From IMG/VR virus record IMGVR_UViG_3300047408_000224, positions 1 through 41,305 of that record: a stretch of 41,305 nucleotides of DNA, one strand, 5' to 3'. Position numbers and translations under genes: made by a program. The notes beneath the pieces are model-generated. The model was not told where the DNA came from. It did not search any database and saw nothing but the letters and a program-made list of their open reading frames with translations. The DNA is from a virus. Every line of letters starts with the position of its first letter. Positions within the stretch are counted from its first letter, which is position 1. Shown here piece after piece: positions 15,147 to 23,251 of this stretch.

Positions 15147-15745
15147 CCGGCCCTCGTCAGCTTCAGATCGACCCGAGGCGCTGTCAGATCCACCGTCGCC
15201 GTAACGACCCGGTACCTCGTCGTCCCGACGGTCAGCAGACGGTTGCGGCCAGTGAGGTCGGCGGCGAACTCCACCGGGGCGTCGCCCTGCAGATCCTCGT
15301 AGGAGCCGGTGATCGCGTGGCGTTCGATCGGCTGCCAGATCGCCACGGGGATCTCCGGTCCCGACGGGGCCGAGCCCTGGTCGTGCGCCTGGCCGCTCGC
15401 CGGGAACAGGAAGCTCACCGGCATGACCGGGGTCTCGTGGCCGACGATGCCGATCCCGAACGACAAGGCCCGCCCGAAGGACAGCGCCTCGTACTCCACG
15501 CCGCCGGCGGTGAACCGGTCAGCGGGCTGAAGGTCGGTCGCGAACGCGCCGGGCCGAGCGCGCAGCAGATGCGGAGACGAGAGCCGCGGCGCGACTCCGA
15601 GCGTCGGGGACACCCGCGGCGGGGCGACCTGCACGGAGGCGGCCTGCTCCACCGGGGCGTCGTTCACGACCGCCGCACCCGAGGCGACCGACACCCGACG
15701 GGTGACGACCGCCGCGACCTGTGCACCCGTCACACCGGGGAGCAT
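15143..15745 (-). CDS. Putative head-tail connector protein
   Basis: 200 residues. The first 80 are Val/Ala/Pro-rich and likely flexible. The C-terminal 120 form a beta domain (GIGIVGHETPVMPVSFLFPA, RYRVVTATVDLTAPRVDLKL) that could be a head-closure beta barrel like SPP1 gp16. Position between the MuF protein and gp10-like protein supports a neck role; the sequence alone does not. Confidence 0.55.
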   Translation of the reverse strand: MLPGVTGAQVAAVVTRRVSVASGAAVVNDAPVEQAASVQVAPPRVSPTLGVAPRLSSPHLLRARPGAFATDLQPADRFTAGGVEYEALSFGRALSFGIGIVGHETPVMPVSFLFPASGQAHDQGSAPSGPEIPVAIWQPIERHAITGSYEDLQGDAPVEFAADLTGRNRLLTVGTTRYRVVTATVDLTAPRVDLKLTRAG

Positions 15746-16551
15746 CAGGCAGCCACCTTCGCGAGCCGGTCACGCCGCTCCGCCGCAGCCCCGACAGCGG
15801 GCACGAGGAAGTGCCGGCACCGCGGATGGAACGGGGGAAGATCAGGAAGCACCGCGTACCCCTCGGCCGCTCCGGTGAGCGAGTAGACGTTGCCGTCGAA
15901 CGGCTTGCAGATCGGGCACGGCGCCTCCACGCTGTTCACCTGCGCAAGGTCCATCCCGCGGGCGACGATCGCGTTGTACGCCCCCTGGTTGATCGCCTCG
16001 GCAGTGGTGGTGCGGATGGCCATCTCGGCGTACCGCTCCAGGCCCCACGTGCGGCCGGTCTTGTCGACAAACGCGGTCACGCCGCCTTCGCGGAGCGTGC
16101 GTGTGGTCTGGGCGACCGCGGCCTCGAGCGTTTTCTCGTCGGTGATCTGCTGTGCGGCGATCCTGAGCCCGACCTTCCGGAACACATCATCGACGCGGCG
16201 GCCCACGGTGTCGGTGGCTTCGACGAGGCGCTCCTCAAGCGCATCGCCGATCGTCTGGACCGCCTCACGGTTGATCTTCGACGGCGGCTGGTTCAGCGCC
16301 TCGCTTCCGGTCTGCAGGCCGCGGCGGTAGGCGCGCGAGACGAGTTGGCGTGCGCGGGGGATGCCGCCGGCCTTCAGCTTGTCGACGAGCTCGCCGATCA
16401 GCGCCCGAGACTTGCGGCGGAACCGCGGCGACGTGATCTCGTTCGACATCAGCGCGTCGACGACGACCCGGGTGATGTCGGCCTCCGCCCGGACGAACTC
16501 GACGACGAGGAGTTGCGTCTCGGGCTCGAGGTCGTCGAACGGGGATGCCAT
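15745..16551 (-). CDS. MuF-like minor capsid / head morphogenesis protein
   Basis: 268 residues. ATG 16551 overlaps the stop of the connector gene before it. The N-terminal half is helical and charged. About 175-255 has the MuF signature: AEMAIRTTTAEAINQGAYNA, then CPICKPFDG, and PPFHPRCRHFLVPA with conserved His/Arg/Cys. MuF proteins lie inside the capsid with the portal and may be ejected. Here the gene is displaced from its usual site beside the portal to the connector region. No extra toxin domain is appended; it ends soon after the motif. Confidence 0.85.
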   Translation of the reverse strand: MASPFDDLEPETQLLVVEFVRAEADITRVVVDALMSNEITSPRFRRKSRALIGELVDKLKAGGIPRARQLVSRAYRRGLQTGSEALNQPPSKINREAVQTIGDALEERLVEATDTVGRRVDDVFRKVGLRIAAQQITDEKTLEAAVAQTTRTLREGGVTAFVDKTGRTWGLERYAEMAIRTTTAEAINQGAYNAIVARGMDLAQVNSVEAPCPICKPFDGNVYSLTGAAEGYAVLPDLPPFHPRCRHFLVPAVGAAAERRDRLAKVAA

Positions 16552-17048
16552 CAGCCGCGGTACGTGTCGGTCGAGATCGTGCGATCGGATTGGTAGTCGC
16601 TGTCGGGGTCGCGGTTGATCGCGAAGTCGTCCCACGGGGGACGGCCACCGCGGCCGCAGCCGATGCTCGTCGTCAACCGGGCGAGGCCGGAGAGGGTGAG
16701 GGCGTTCTCGACGACGCTGCCCCAGGTGGTGCTGATGCGACCGGAGAACGAGAAGTCCGGGCCCGACACCGAGGTGTACTGGGCAGTGAGGATCGTCGGG
16801 TCCTCGCTGAGGCGGGCGGCGACTTTGACGGTGGCGCGGGTGAGCTTGACGAATCGCCACGACTCGACGTCGGCCTGGACGACCTTGCGGCCTGTGGTGT
16901 CGTCGACGGGGCGAGCGCCGAGCATGCTGTCGATGACGTCTTCAGCGTCCTCGATGAGCTTGATGGCGGCCGCGTCGGAGAGGACGGTGTCGTCGACGTC
17001 GAGCTCGGCGCGGAGGTCATCAGCGGTCGCGTAGTAGGGCTCGGGCAT
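16551..17048 (-). CDS. Head-tail adaptor protein (gp6/gp15-like)
   Basis: 165 residues. YYATADDLRAELDVDDTVLS plus a helical bundle (AAIKLIEDAEDVIDSML, FVKLTRATVKVAARLSEDP) is the familiar start of phage connector proteins that bind beneath the portal. The end is Gly/Arg/Asp-rich and probably disordered. First gene of the connector group, after the gap that holds the antisense small gene. Confidence 0.75.
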   Translation of the reverse strand: MPEPYYATADDLRAELDVDDTVLSDAAAIKLIEDAEDVIDSMLGARPVDDTTGRKVVQADVESWRFVKLTRATVKVAARLSEDPTILTAQYTSVSGPDFSFSGRISTTWGSVVENALTLSGLARLTTSIGCGRGGRPPWDDFAINRDPDSDYQSDRTISTDTYRG

Positions 17049-17117
17049 GGGGTCACCTCCGTTCGTGGGGTCGTGGTCCTGCTCGTCCGGGCTGTCAGAT
17101 GTCAGCCCTAGAAGTCA

Positions 17118-17154
17118 CGCAACCTGGGGTTGCGAACCGGCGACGGTTGCCGGT
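17118..17154. promoter_or_regulatory. Two adjacent hairpins upstream of the 37-aa plus-strand gene
   Basis: CGCAACC-TGG-GGTTGCG (17118-17134, 7-bp stem) is followed at once by ACCGGC...GCCGGT (17136-17154). They lie in the gap between the connector gene (17048) and the plus-strand mini gene (17173). They may be a terminator or attenuator on the late transcript, or an operator of the mini gene. I see no convincing -35/-10 pair here. Confidence 0.45.
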
Positions 17155-17172
17155 GGGACTACGCTGCTGTAC

Positions 17173-17286
17173 ATGATCCGCTCGCTTGTGATTCGCATCC
17201 GTGCCAGGTACAGCAGGTTCAAGCGCGGAATGGACTTGGGAGACCGTTACGAAACCCGCGAAGAATGGGCGGATCGCCAGTGGTAA
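17173..17286 (+). CDS. 37-aa basic protein antisense to the late operon
   Basis: ATG at 17173, TAA at 17284-17286. The peptide begins MIRSLVIRIRARYSRFKRGM, strongly basic and amphipathic, and ends acidic (GDRYETREEWADRQW). It fills almost exactly the only long gap in the head genes and is the only plus-strand frame between 3.7 and 28 kb that does not lie inside a better minus-strand gene. Codon use is less GC-biased than its neighbours (ATT, AGA, CGT, GAA). It looks like a moron inserted between head genes and expressed independently of them, but no clear promoter or ribosome site is seen. Confidence 0.45.
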   Translation: MIRSLVIRIRARYSRFKRGMDLGDRYETREEWADRQW

Positions 17287-17290
17287 CGCC

Positions 17291-18568
17291 TTAGAGGAGC
17301 GCGAGTAGGGCAGCGACGGAGGCCGCCCAGAAGTTGTGCCCGGCAGCGTTCATGTGGATGGTGTCGCTGTAGAGGCTCAATGGGGCAGCGCTCCCGATCG
17401 CGTACGAGCCGAGAAGCCTGTCAAGGTGATGCACGGGTACCCCGGTCGCGTCCGATGCCGCATCAAGCGTGTCGTAATACGACTGCTGCGGAATCGTGTA
17501 GAACGTGCCCTGCGGAGGCGCCGCGAGCCACAGGCAGTCCGCCTTCTTCCCCGCGGTCGCGAACGTCGTACCCGGCTGCTGCATCATGTTCTGCACCCGC
17601 GCCTGGAACGTCGCAAGGGCGACCTGTGCCCCGTAATCGTTGGTGTTCCACTCGTACATCATCAGGTCCGGCTGGTACGCCAGGTACGGGACGATCGGGC
17701 TGATTGCCCCAACCGAGAGCGTCTGACTACCGGCCGCCCCACCAGCAAGCCAGCGAATGCCGCGCACCGAACTGTTGACCGCTTCGGCTCCGAGGACGAT
17801 CGTTGCCGACCCCGACGCCGCGGCCTTCAGGTGAAGGGTATGCGTGCCGAGGGAGCCGGCGGACACGACATACCGCTGCATCCCGCTGAAGAAGGGGCTG
17901 ATAACCCCTGCACTGGTCAGTGCGGTGTAGGCGCCCCCGTCAATCGACCATTGCGGCGGCGTCGCGCCGCTGCCGCCCCACGCGTAGATGATGAAGCTGT
18001 CGGCCTGGATCGAGGCGCCCGTGTCGTCGGTCGGCGCGAAGTCCAGTGTGGTGGACGTGCCGGCCGCCGCAGTGTTGCCGCCGCCGGTCCCGTCGAGCGC
18101 CGCGAGGGCGGTGCCCGTCCAGTCCGAACCCACGGTCCATTGGGGCGAAGCGATCCCGAAGTAGCGAAGCGGGATCATGCCCTGACGGACCGACAGTCCG
18201 GTGTTCGCGGCGAGGAGGTACGCCATCCGCCGGCCCATGTTCTCCGTGGCGGGGGAGGTCAGCGTGCCGCCGTCGACGATGCTGTCGCCCTGGATCGCAA
18301 AGCGGAAGTCGCCGAGCCCCGCCCGGGCACGCGCTATCGCGGCTCGGGTCTGCCGGAACGCGGCCGGGTTGAGCCCGTGCGCGGAGTAGACAGGGTCGTC
18401 GAGCGTCGTCTTTACCGCGGGGGACCATGTACCCGCCGCGGAGTCGACGAAGAGCGTGCCGCCCGCCACATCGGTCGCGTAGTACAGGGCTTTGGAGCCG
18501 GTGGCCGTTGGCCGGGCGGAGATGAGCCCGGCCGAGGGGAGATTGCTCGGAAGCGGCTTGACGGCCAT
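17291..18568 (-). CDS. SGNH/GDSL-family hydrolase in the head gene block
   Basis: 425 residues. Catalytic pattern of SGNH esterases: Gly94-Asp95-Ser96 (FAIQGDSIVDGG), a block with Asn308/Asn310 (EWNTNDYG), and Asp402-x-x-His405 (YSDTIHMNAAGH). An inserted beta domain lies at about 140-280 (IIYAWGGSG, VVSAGSLGTHTLHLKA), and residues 1-60 look like a virion-attachment segment (KALYYATDVAGGTLFVD). Such enzymes remove acetyl or acyl groups from carbohydrates. It lies two bases from the gene at 18570 and among capsid genes, which suggests a head-attached fibre enzyme rather than a tail enzyme. Confidence 0.85.
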   Translation of the reverse strand: MAVKPLPSNLPSAGLISARPTATGSKALYYATDVAGGTLFVDSAAGTWSPAVKTTLDDPVYSAHGLNPAAFRQTRAAIARARAGLGDFRFAIQGDSIVDGGTLTSPATENMGRRMAYLLAANTGLSVRQGMIPLRYFGIASPQWTVGSDWTGTALAALDGTGGGNTAAAGTSTTLDFAPTDDTGASIQADSFIIYAWGGSGATPPQWSIDGGAYTALTSAGVISPFFSGMQRYVVSAGSLGTHTLHLKAAASGSATIVLGAEAVNSSVRGIRWLAGGAAGSQTLSVGAISPIVPYLAYQPDLMMYEWNTNDYGAQVALATFQARVQNMMQQPGTTFATAGKKADCLWLAAPPQGTFYTIPQQSYYDTLDAASDATGVPVHHLDRLLGSYAIGSAAPLSLYSDTIHMNAAGHNFWAASVAALLALL

Positions 18569-18569
18569 G

Positions 18570-19073
18570 TCAGGCCCCCTTTACGTAGAGGTCGGTGCCG
18601 TCGTAAGTGCCGGTGACGACGGTGGAGGCGGATGCGGCGGCGTTGACCGGGATCGCGACGGTGGAGCCACCGACGGTGATGGAGAGCGTCCGTCCGCCCG
18701 TGGCGTCCTGCGTGAGCAACAGGACGACGATCTGCCCGGCCGCGAGGTTCGTGATCGTGAACGTCGCGTTCGCGTTCAGGGTCCCGACCTGGATGACCTT
18801 CGAATCCGTGGCGAGCATCGCCAGGGATGGGGTCGCACCGAGGTTGCCACCGGCCACGACGCGCGGAATTGCGGCGGCGCCGGCGGGCTGAAGCACCCAG
18901 TGCGCCGCAAGGTCGCCGACGAACGTCGCCCCGGAAGTGTGGTTGTCCACCGCCGTATAGGTCCGGCCACCGTTCGTCACAGGCTGGCCAGCGAGGTACG
19001 CCGTCGCCGTGACCCACGGCAGGATCACACCGCTACTCCCCCCCGTGCCTCCGCCTAGGATCGTGAGACCCAT
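18570..19073 (-). CDS. Putative head fibre / decoration protein
   Basis: 167 residues. The start is Gly-rich, followed by a short chitin-binding-like motif (YLAGQPVTNGGRTYTAVDNH). The rest is a beta-rich region of hydroxyl residues and valines (ATFTITNLAAGQIVVLLL, LSITVGGSTVAIPV) as in phage fibre stems. It lies between a small beta protein and the SGNH hydrolase, with one-base and two-base junctions, so the three are probably one surface assembly. ATG 19073 overlaps the upstream stop. Confidence 0.6.
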   Translation of the reverse strand: MGLTILGGGTGGSSGVILPWVTATAYLAGQPVTNGGRTYTAVDNHTSGATFVGDLAAHWVLQPAGAAAIPRVVAGGNLGATPSLAMLATDSKVIQVGTLNANATFTITNLAAGQIVVLLLTQDATGGRTLSITVGGSTVAIPVNAAASASTVVTGTYDGTDLYVKGA

Positions 19074-19378
19074 CAGGCAGCCCTCGCGACCCAGTACGTC
19101 GGGGCACCGCTCGAGATGACCTTCACGACCGCCCCGCCGTTGCCGACCTGCGCGCGCAGCACCCGCACGCTCGGCGACCCAGCGGGCAGCACCCACGTGT
19201 TCGCGCCGGCGACCGTCGGCGTCGAGCCGTCCGTCGTGATGTACAGGGCCGCAGCCCCGTCAGAGCCGACCTCGACCTCCTGCACGTCCTCCGCGAACGT
19301 GACCGTGTCGACCGTCGAGGCGACCGCGAGCTTCGCGTATGCGCCGATCTTCCCTGCCGCGACCGTGTACGAAGCCAT
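19073..19378 (-). CDS. Putative capsid decoration protein
   Basis: 101 residues, beta-rich, with a typical virion-protein start (MASYTVAAGKIGAYAKLAV) and TDGSTPTVAGANTWVLPAG, like small beta-sandwich decoration proteins found after major capsid genes. No catalytic residues. Preceded by a strong hairpin that may set its level relative to capsid. Confidence 0.6.
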   Translation of the reverse strand: MASYTVAAGKIGAYAKLAVASTVDTVTFAEDVQEVEVGSDGAAALYITTDGSTPTVAGANTWVLPAGSPSVRVLRAQVGNGGAVVKVISSGAPTYWVARAA

Positions 19379-19419
19379 CGACCGTCACCTCCCCTTCGAA
19401 AGAGCTCGTGTGGACCCGC

Positions 19420-19451
19420 TCCCCGACCAGGCATCTCAGCCCGGTCGGGGA
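19420..19451 (-). terminator. Hairpin after the capsid unit
   Basis: TCCCCGACC pairs with GGTCGGGGA (9 bp) around a 14-base loop. It lies between the 53-aa gene after capsid (ends 19463) and the decoration gene (starts 19378). There is no T run on the minus strand, so it may be a partial terminator or an mRNA-stabilising 3' end for the capsid transcript. Confidence 0.5.
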
Positions 19452-19462
19452 ACCGCGGGGTG

Positions 19463-19624
19463 CTACTTGACGACCTCGACCTGCGCGACCGTCGAGGGGT
19501 CGGGCTTCTCGTCGGGGTGCTTGGCGTCCCGGACCGAGGTCTCCTGATTGGCGACCTGGTCCTGGTAGTTCGTCGGGGCCGCCTTGCGGTCCGGCGTGCC
19601 GTCGTCCGTCTTCTTCTCGGCCAT
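19463..19624 (-). CDS. Small hydrophilic protein after major capsid
   Basis: 53 residues, highly charged and Pro/Asp/Lys-rich (KKTDDGTPDRKAAP, DAKHPDEKPDPSTV), certainly disordered, with a hydrophobic last stretch (VAQVEVVK). It starts 22 bases after the capsid stop. Many actinophages have a similar short gene there; function unknown. Confidence 0.7.
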   Translation of the reverse strand: MAEKKTDDGTPDRKAAPTNYQDQVANQETSVRDAKHPDEKPDPSTVAQVEVVK

Positions 19625-19645
19625 GCTGGATCAGCTCCCTTTCGC

Positions 19646-20566
19646 CTACGAGGCGTTCGTGATGTTCGCGAAGGCCTTGTTGCCGTCGTGGACGTTGAAC
19701 CCGATCCGCATTTCCCAGAGGAACGCGGTCTTGTTCTGCTGCCACAGGTTGTGGAGCGTGCCCGAGACGTCGACCGTCGCCTGGCTGGACTGCCGCACCG
19801 TCATGTCGCGACGCATCGCGAACACGGCGTGGTTGAAGTCGCCGACGACCGCGGCGATCTTGCCCGCCCCGGCGGGGAACCCGTCGAGGTTCGACGTGTA
19901 CCGGATCGGGATGCCGTAGAGGCTGTCCGGCTCGCGGCCGAAGCCCTCGGTGTACACCGGGACCGCGACCTGATCGCCCGCACGCCGCTGATCGCGGAGG
20001 TGCGCACGGACGTCCGAGGCGGCGACGATGCCGGTGGGCATGTAGCCGTCGTCCTCGCACTGCTCGATCGCGGCCGAGACCGCGGTCGCGAACGCGTCGC
20101 CGGCGGTGCCGAGCTCCGTCGTCTGCGTGGTGTTCGTGATCTCCGCGTCGAACGAGCCGACGATCGCCGCACCCGCCTGGTAACCCAGGGCGTGCGCGTC
20201 GATGAGATCCTGGAACGCCGCCTCGACGTCGGCGGACACGAGAACCGTCGGGTCCTCGCGGGCGTCCTCGATGATCTCCTCGGTGTACATCACGATCGTC
20301 GCGATCTTCTTCACGTTGATCGTGAGCTCGGAGAGCTCGGCGCCGGTGACCGGCTTCGCCGCGCCTTCCGCGACGAACGCCGCGGTCGGACGACCGGCGT
20401 AGATCGCGTACTTCTGCCGGCGGCCGACGACGCGCTCGACGCGGGACAGGGACATGACCGCCGACTCGCGCCGGATGCCGTTCTGCAGGGTCTGGCCGTA
20501 CTGCTCGGAGACGAGGTATCCGCCGGAGGCGTCCGTCCCCTCGAGCAGCGGGATCGCGTTGCTCAT
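19646..20566 (-). CDS. Major capsid protein (HK97 fold)
   Basis: 306 residues. IPLLEGTDASGGYLVSEQY at the start, then a spine-helix and P-domain region (TINVKKIATIVMYTEEIIED), an A-domain with Ala-rich helices and IPIRYTSNLDG, and a typical ending RQSSQATVDVSG...WEMRIGFNVHDGNKAF, all familiar in HK97-like capsid proteins of actinophages. There is no long delta domain, matching the separate scaffold gene upstream. AAAGGAG precedes the ATG. The 127-base leader (20567-20693) has no other gene. Confidence 0.93.
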   Translation of the reverse strand: MSNAIPLLEGTDASGGYLVSEQYGQTLQNGIRRESAVMSLSRVERVVGRRQKYAIYAGRPTAAFVAEGAAKPVTGAELSELTINVKKIATIVMYTEEIIEDAREDPTVLVSADVEAAFQDLIDAHALGYQAGAAIVGSFDAEITNTTQTTELGTAGDAFATAVSAAIEQCEDDGYMPTGIVAASDVRAHLRDQRRAGDQVAVPVYTEGFGREPDSLYGIPIRYTSNLDGFPAGAGKIAAVVGDFNHAVFAMRRDMTVRQSSQATVDVSGTLHNLWQQNKTAFLWEMRIGFNVHDGNKAFANITNAS

Positions 20567-20693
20567 GGCAATCGCTCCTTTGTGCTGGGGTTGGGTGAGC
20601 CGGACGGCGGTGCAGCCTTTTTACGCCGGCGAGGGCGAGTGCGTCCGTGGTGCTGGTTTCACGCCTCGGCAGGGCGCACAGCGGGTGAAGTGG

Positions 20694-21032
20694 TCAGATC
20701 TGGTCGATCGTGCGGGCCAGGCGTGATGCCTCGGCCACGGCACGGCGAGCGACGATCTCGGCGAGCTGGCCCTGTGGGTTGGCCTTGCACTCACCGGCAG
20801 CTTCGACGGTCAGGGGGACCATGCCGAGGATGCGTTCGCGGCCGATGTACTTCAGGGCGCGGCGGGCCTTCTCGCTCATCGGCAGCAGCTCGGCGTAGAC
20901 AGCTTCGCGGCCCGGCTGCGGTTGACCGGGTGGGTAGGGGCCGATTCCGACGGTGACGGTGAACCCGTGGAGCTCGGCGGGGATGACAGGCGTGAGCGTG
21001 GCCTTGACGACCTCGCTACCAGTCGACCTCAT
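20694..21032 (-). CDS. Unknown protein between scaffold and capsid
   Basis: 112 residues: a beta-like first half (VVKATLTPVIPAELHGFTVTV) and helical second half (MSEKARRALKYIGRERILGM, LAEIVARRAVAEASRLARTI). AGGAGG lies nine bases before the ATG, inside the end of the previous gene. Position suggests a capsid accessory or assembly protein. No family recognised. Confidence 0.65.
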   Translation of the reverse strand: MRSTGSEVVKATLTPVIPAELHGFTVTVGIGPYPPGQPQPGREAVYAELLPMSEKARRALKYIGRERILGMVPLTVEAAGECKANPQGQLAEIVARRAVAEASRLARTIDQI

Positions 21033-21208
21033 CGCTCATCACCTCCTACCCACGGCACCCGATGCAGCGGCGCCTTCCTCCCGGCTGATGCAGGCAACGG
21101 ACGCGGGCTGCCGGATCGTCGCTGCGGAACCTTCGGTGGCGGAGCCGGTGCCGCAGCGGCAAGCTGAGCAAGCGCAGCTTGCCGCTGCTCCCTGTTCCAC
21201 AGGCTCAC
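21029..21208 (-). CDS. 59-aa basic Pro-rich protein coupled to scaffold
   Basis: GTG at 21208 overlaps the scaffold stop (GTGA), and the frame stays open to a TGA overlapping the next ATG, so it exactly bridges a 170-base interval that would otherwise be empty. It has a helical Ala/Gln-rich start (WNREQRQAALAQLAAA), then a basic Pro/Arg-rich tail. It may bind nucleic acid or simply couple translation. Both boundaries overlap neighbours, which supports a real gene, though no homology is recognised. Confidence 0.6.
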   Translation of the reverse strand: MSLWNREQRQAALAQLAAAAPAPPPKVPQRRSGSPRPLPASAGRKAPLHRVPWVGGDER

Positions 21209-21774
21209 CCGAGCAGCCCCTTCATCAGCTCGCGGCCGAGCCCGACCTTCACGTCGGGGTTGCCGTCCTTGTCGAGCGGCACCTCGTCGCGGCGGCCACG
21301 GTCACCGATCGTTCCGAACCCGGCGGGCTTGGCCTGAGAGACCCAGTGCGGCTTGTCCTTCGCGAGCTTCTCGACCGCCTTCTTCGCAGCGGCCTGATCC
21401 TCGATGCCGGAGAGGTCAACGGCGAGCGCCGCATCCCCGGGATCGGTGAACTGCGCCTCGCGTGCGGCAGCGGTCACCCAGGCGGTGCGCTCCATGCTCA
21501 TCGCACGCTGCTCCGCTGCGTTCGCACGCTGCTCGGCATCCTCCCGGGCCTTCGTGGCCTTCTCGATCTCGGAGAGCTTCGCCGTCTCCTGCTCCTCGCG
21601 CCACGCGCGGAGGTCGGCGGCTTCCTTCTCGGCCTTCTCGGCCTTGCGCTTCCACTCGCCGATCTGGTTCTCGACGGGGACATCCTCACGCACCGGCGTG
21701 ACAGCGGGCTCAGCGGCGGCGGGTGCGGGGGTGGTCGGCTCGGCCGCGGGGGCCGGAGCGGGTGCATCAGACAT
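21205..21774 (-). CDS. Capsid scaffolding protein
   Basis: 189 residues. Ala/Pro-rich start, a long charged coiled coil at about 38-105 (WKRKAEKAEKEAADLRAWRE onward), then a conserved end (FTDPGDAALAVDLSGIEDQ, DKPHWV, GNPDVKVGLGRELMKGL). This is the usual form of actinophage/GP20-type scaffolds, placed between portal and major capsid. It should be lost from mature heads. Confidence 0.88.
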   Translation of the reverse strand: MSDAPAPAPAAEPTTPAPAAAEPAVTPVREDVPVENQIGEWKRKAEKAEKEAADLRAWREEQETAKLSEIEKATKAREDAEQRANAAEQRAMSMERTAWVTAAAREAQFTDPGDAALAVDLSGIEDQAAAKKAVEKLAKDKPHWVSQAKPAGFGTIGDRGRRDEVPLDKDGNPDVKVGLGRELMKGLLG

Positions 21775-21792
21775 GAGGTCTCCTGCGCCCTG

Positions 21793-23214
21793 TTACGCCG
21801 GGCGTCGCGTGTTGGGAACCTGTGGGACCTGCACCGGCGGGATACCGGTCTCGCTGTTGATCGCCTTCACCTCGTCGGAGACCTGGGTCTCCGACCAGTC
21901 GGGGTGAAGGAACCGGACACGCTGCTCGAGGCTGATGGCCTCGGCGGCGACGAGGTTGTTGAGCATGAGGGCCGCCTCGACATCGTCCTGCGGCAGACCG
22001 TTGTGCCGCTCGATGACGGGGGCGCTGTCGCGGCTCGCGTAGGTGCGGCCGAAGCCGTTCTCCGAGGTCGGGCGTCCGTCGATGACCTGGGCGCCGCGCA
22101 GCAGGCGACGCACCCCGCGGTCGAAGTAGCGGCCCTTCCCGGCTGCCTCCAGCAGGGAGTGGTTCATCTTCAGCTTCATCGCCGTGCCGGAGATCGCGCC
22201 ACCGTCGACCGACCTGCCGACTGCCTGCGGGGAGACGCCCGCGAAGGTGAGCGTGGTGTCGATCAGGTGGTCGATCCACATGACGGTCTGGTCGGCCTGG
22301 AACTGGTAGTCGATGATCTGGATCGGGGCGGTCTTCGCGTCGTCGCCGACGTTTCGGTCCTGCCGGATGTACACGTCGTCGCCTTCGGGCAGGCGTCCGT
22401 TGTGGAGGTACTTCTCGTCGACCATCGCGCGCTTCCGGCCGGCGAGGCGCATGTTCTTCTGGCCGATCGTCCCGGCGTCGTTCAGAGCGAGGAACCGGTC
22501 CTGCAGCCCGACGTAGTCCGAGTAGCCGCGGGTGGGGTCGGCGTCGATCGTGTTCGGGATGAACGTCGCCAGCGGCCAGTCAATCCCGGTGAGCACCTGC
22601 TCCTGGCGACCCTTCGTCGGGTCGAAGCTGTTGAGATCCTGCTCGCCGCCGAGCGTCGTCGTCGTGCCGCGGAACAGGCGGGAGGTAACCGCACCTGCCT
22701 CGTAGGTCTCCATCAGGCGGTACCGCTCGATGCTGCCAGTCGCCCACTCGGTGACGAACGTCGCACCGACGCAAAACCGGCCGGCGAAGTGGGGAATGAC
22801 CCTGTTGCGGGAGACGAACTCGATGATCGGCACGTCCAGCAGCGACGGGTCCACGACGATGCGGCCCCAGACCTCGCCCTCGGAGGAGGCGATCACAGCG
22901 CCGCGGTGGAGCTCGGCGGACAGGTCGTTGTCGTCGACGATCCGGGCGAGGTTGACGCTGTCGGCGTCGTTCTCCGGGCGGATGTCTGCGGGCTCGCCGA
23001 AGAGGAGGTGCGCGGAGGCGCGGGAGATCATCCGTGGCAGCGGGGAAACCATGTACTCGTGCTGCCACGCGATCGACCGCTGCTGCTTCAGCCGGTCCGT
23101 GTCCGAGGCGCGGAGGGCGGAGAAGAGCTCGATCTCCTCCCAGACCTTCGCGAGCCCGGGGGGCGGCCAGTTCCCGCGGCCGAGCATCGTGTTCAACGTC
23201 ATGAAGAGCCCCAT
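21793..23214 (-). CDS. Portal protein (SPP1 gp6-like)
   Basis: 473 residues. A longer frame exists upstream, but ATG 23214 (MGLFMTLNTMLGRG) gives the normal portal start. It is coupled to an 11-codon leader (MTSSLRTQGPS) with its own GGAGG, whose stop overlaps this ATG as TGATG. Portal wording is clear: WQHEYMVSPLPRMISRASAH, FGEPADIRPEND, a wing with WGRIVVDPSLLDVPIIEFVS, and the stem-crown helices with IDTTLTFAGVSPQAVGR. The protein forms the dodecameric DNA gate and terminase dock. Confidence 0.92.
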   Translation of the reverse strand: MGLFMTLNTMLGRGNWPPPGLAKVWEEIELFSALRASDTDRLKQQRSIAWQHEYMVSPLPRMISRASAHLLFGEPADIRPENDADSVNLARIVDDNDLSAELHRGAVIASSEGEVWGRIVVDPSLLDVPIIEFVSRNRVIPHFAGRFCVGATFVTEWATGSIERYRLMETYEAGAVTSRLFRGTTTTLGGEQDLNSFDPTKGRQEQVLTGIDWPLATFIPNTIDADPTRGYSDYVGLQDRFLALNDAGTIGQKNMRLAGRKRAMVDEKYLHNGRLPEGDDVYIRQDRNVGDDAKTAPIQIIDYQFQADQTVMWIDHLIDTTLTFAGVSPQAVGRSVDGGAISGTAMKLKMNHSLLEAAGKGRYFDRGVRRLLRGAQVIDGRPTSENGFGRTYASRDSAPVIERHNGLPQDDVEAALMLNNLVAAEAISLEQRVRFLHPDWSETQVSDEVKAINSETGIPPVQVPQVPNTRRPA

Positions 23215-23251
23215 CAGGAAGGGCCCTGGGTGCGGAGGCTGCTGGTCATCG

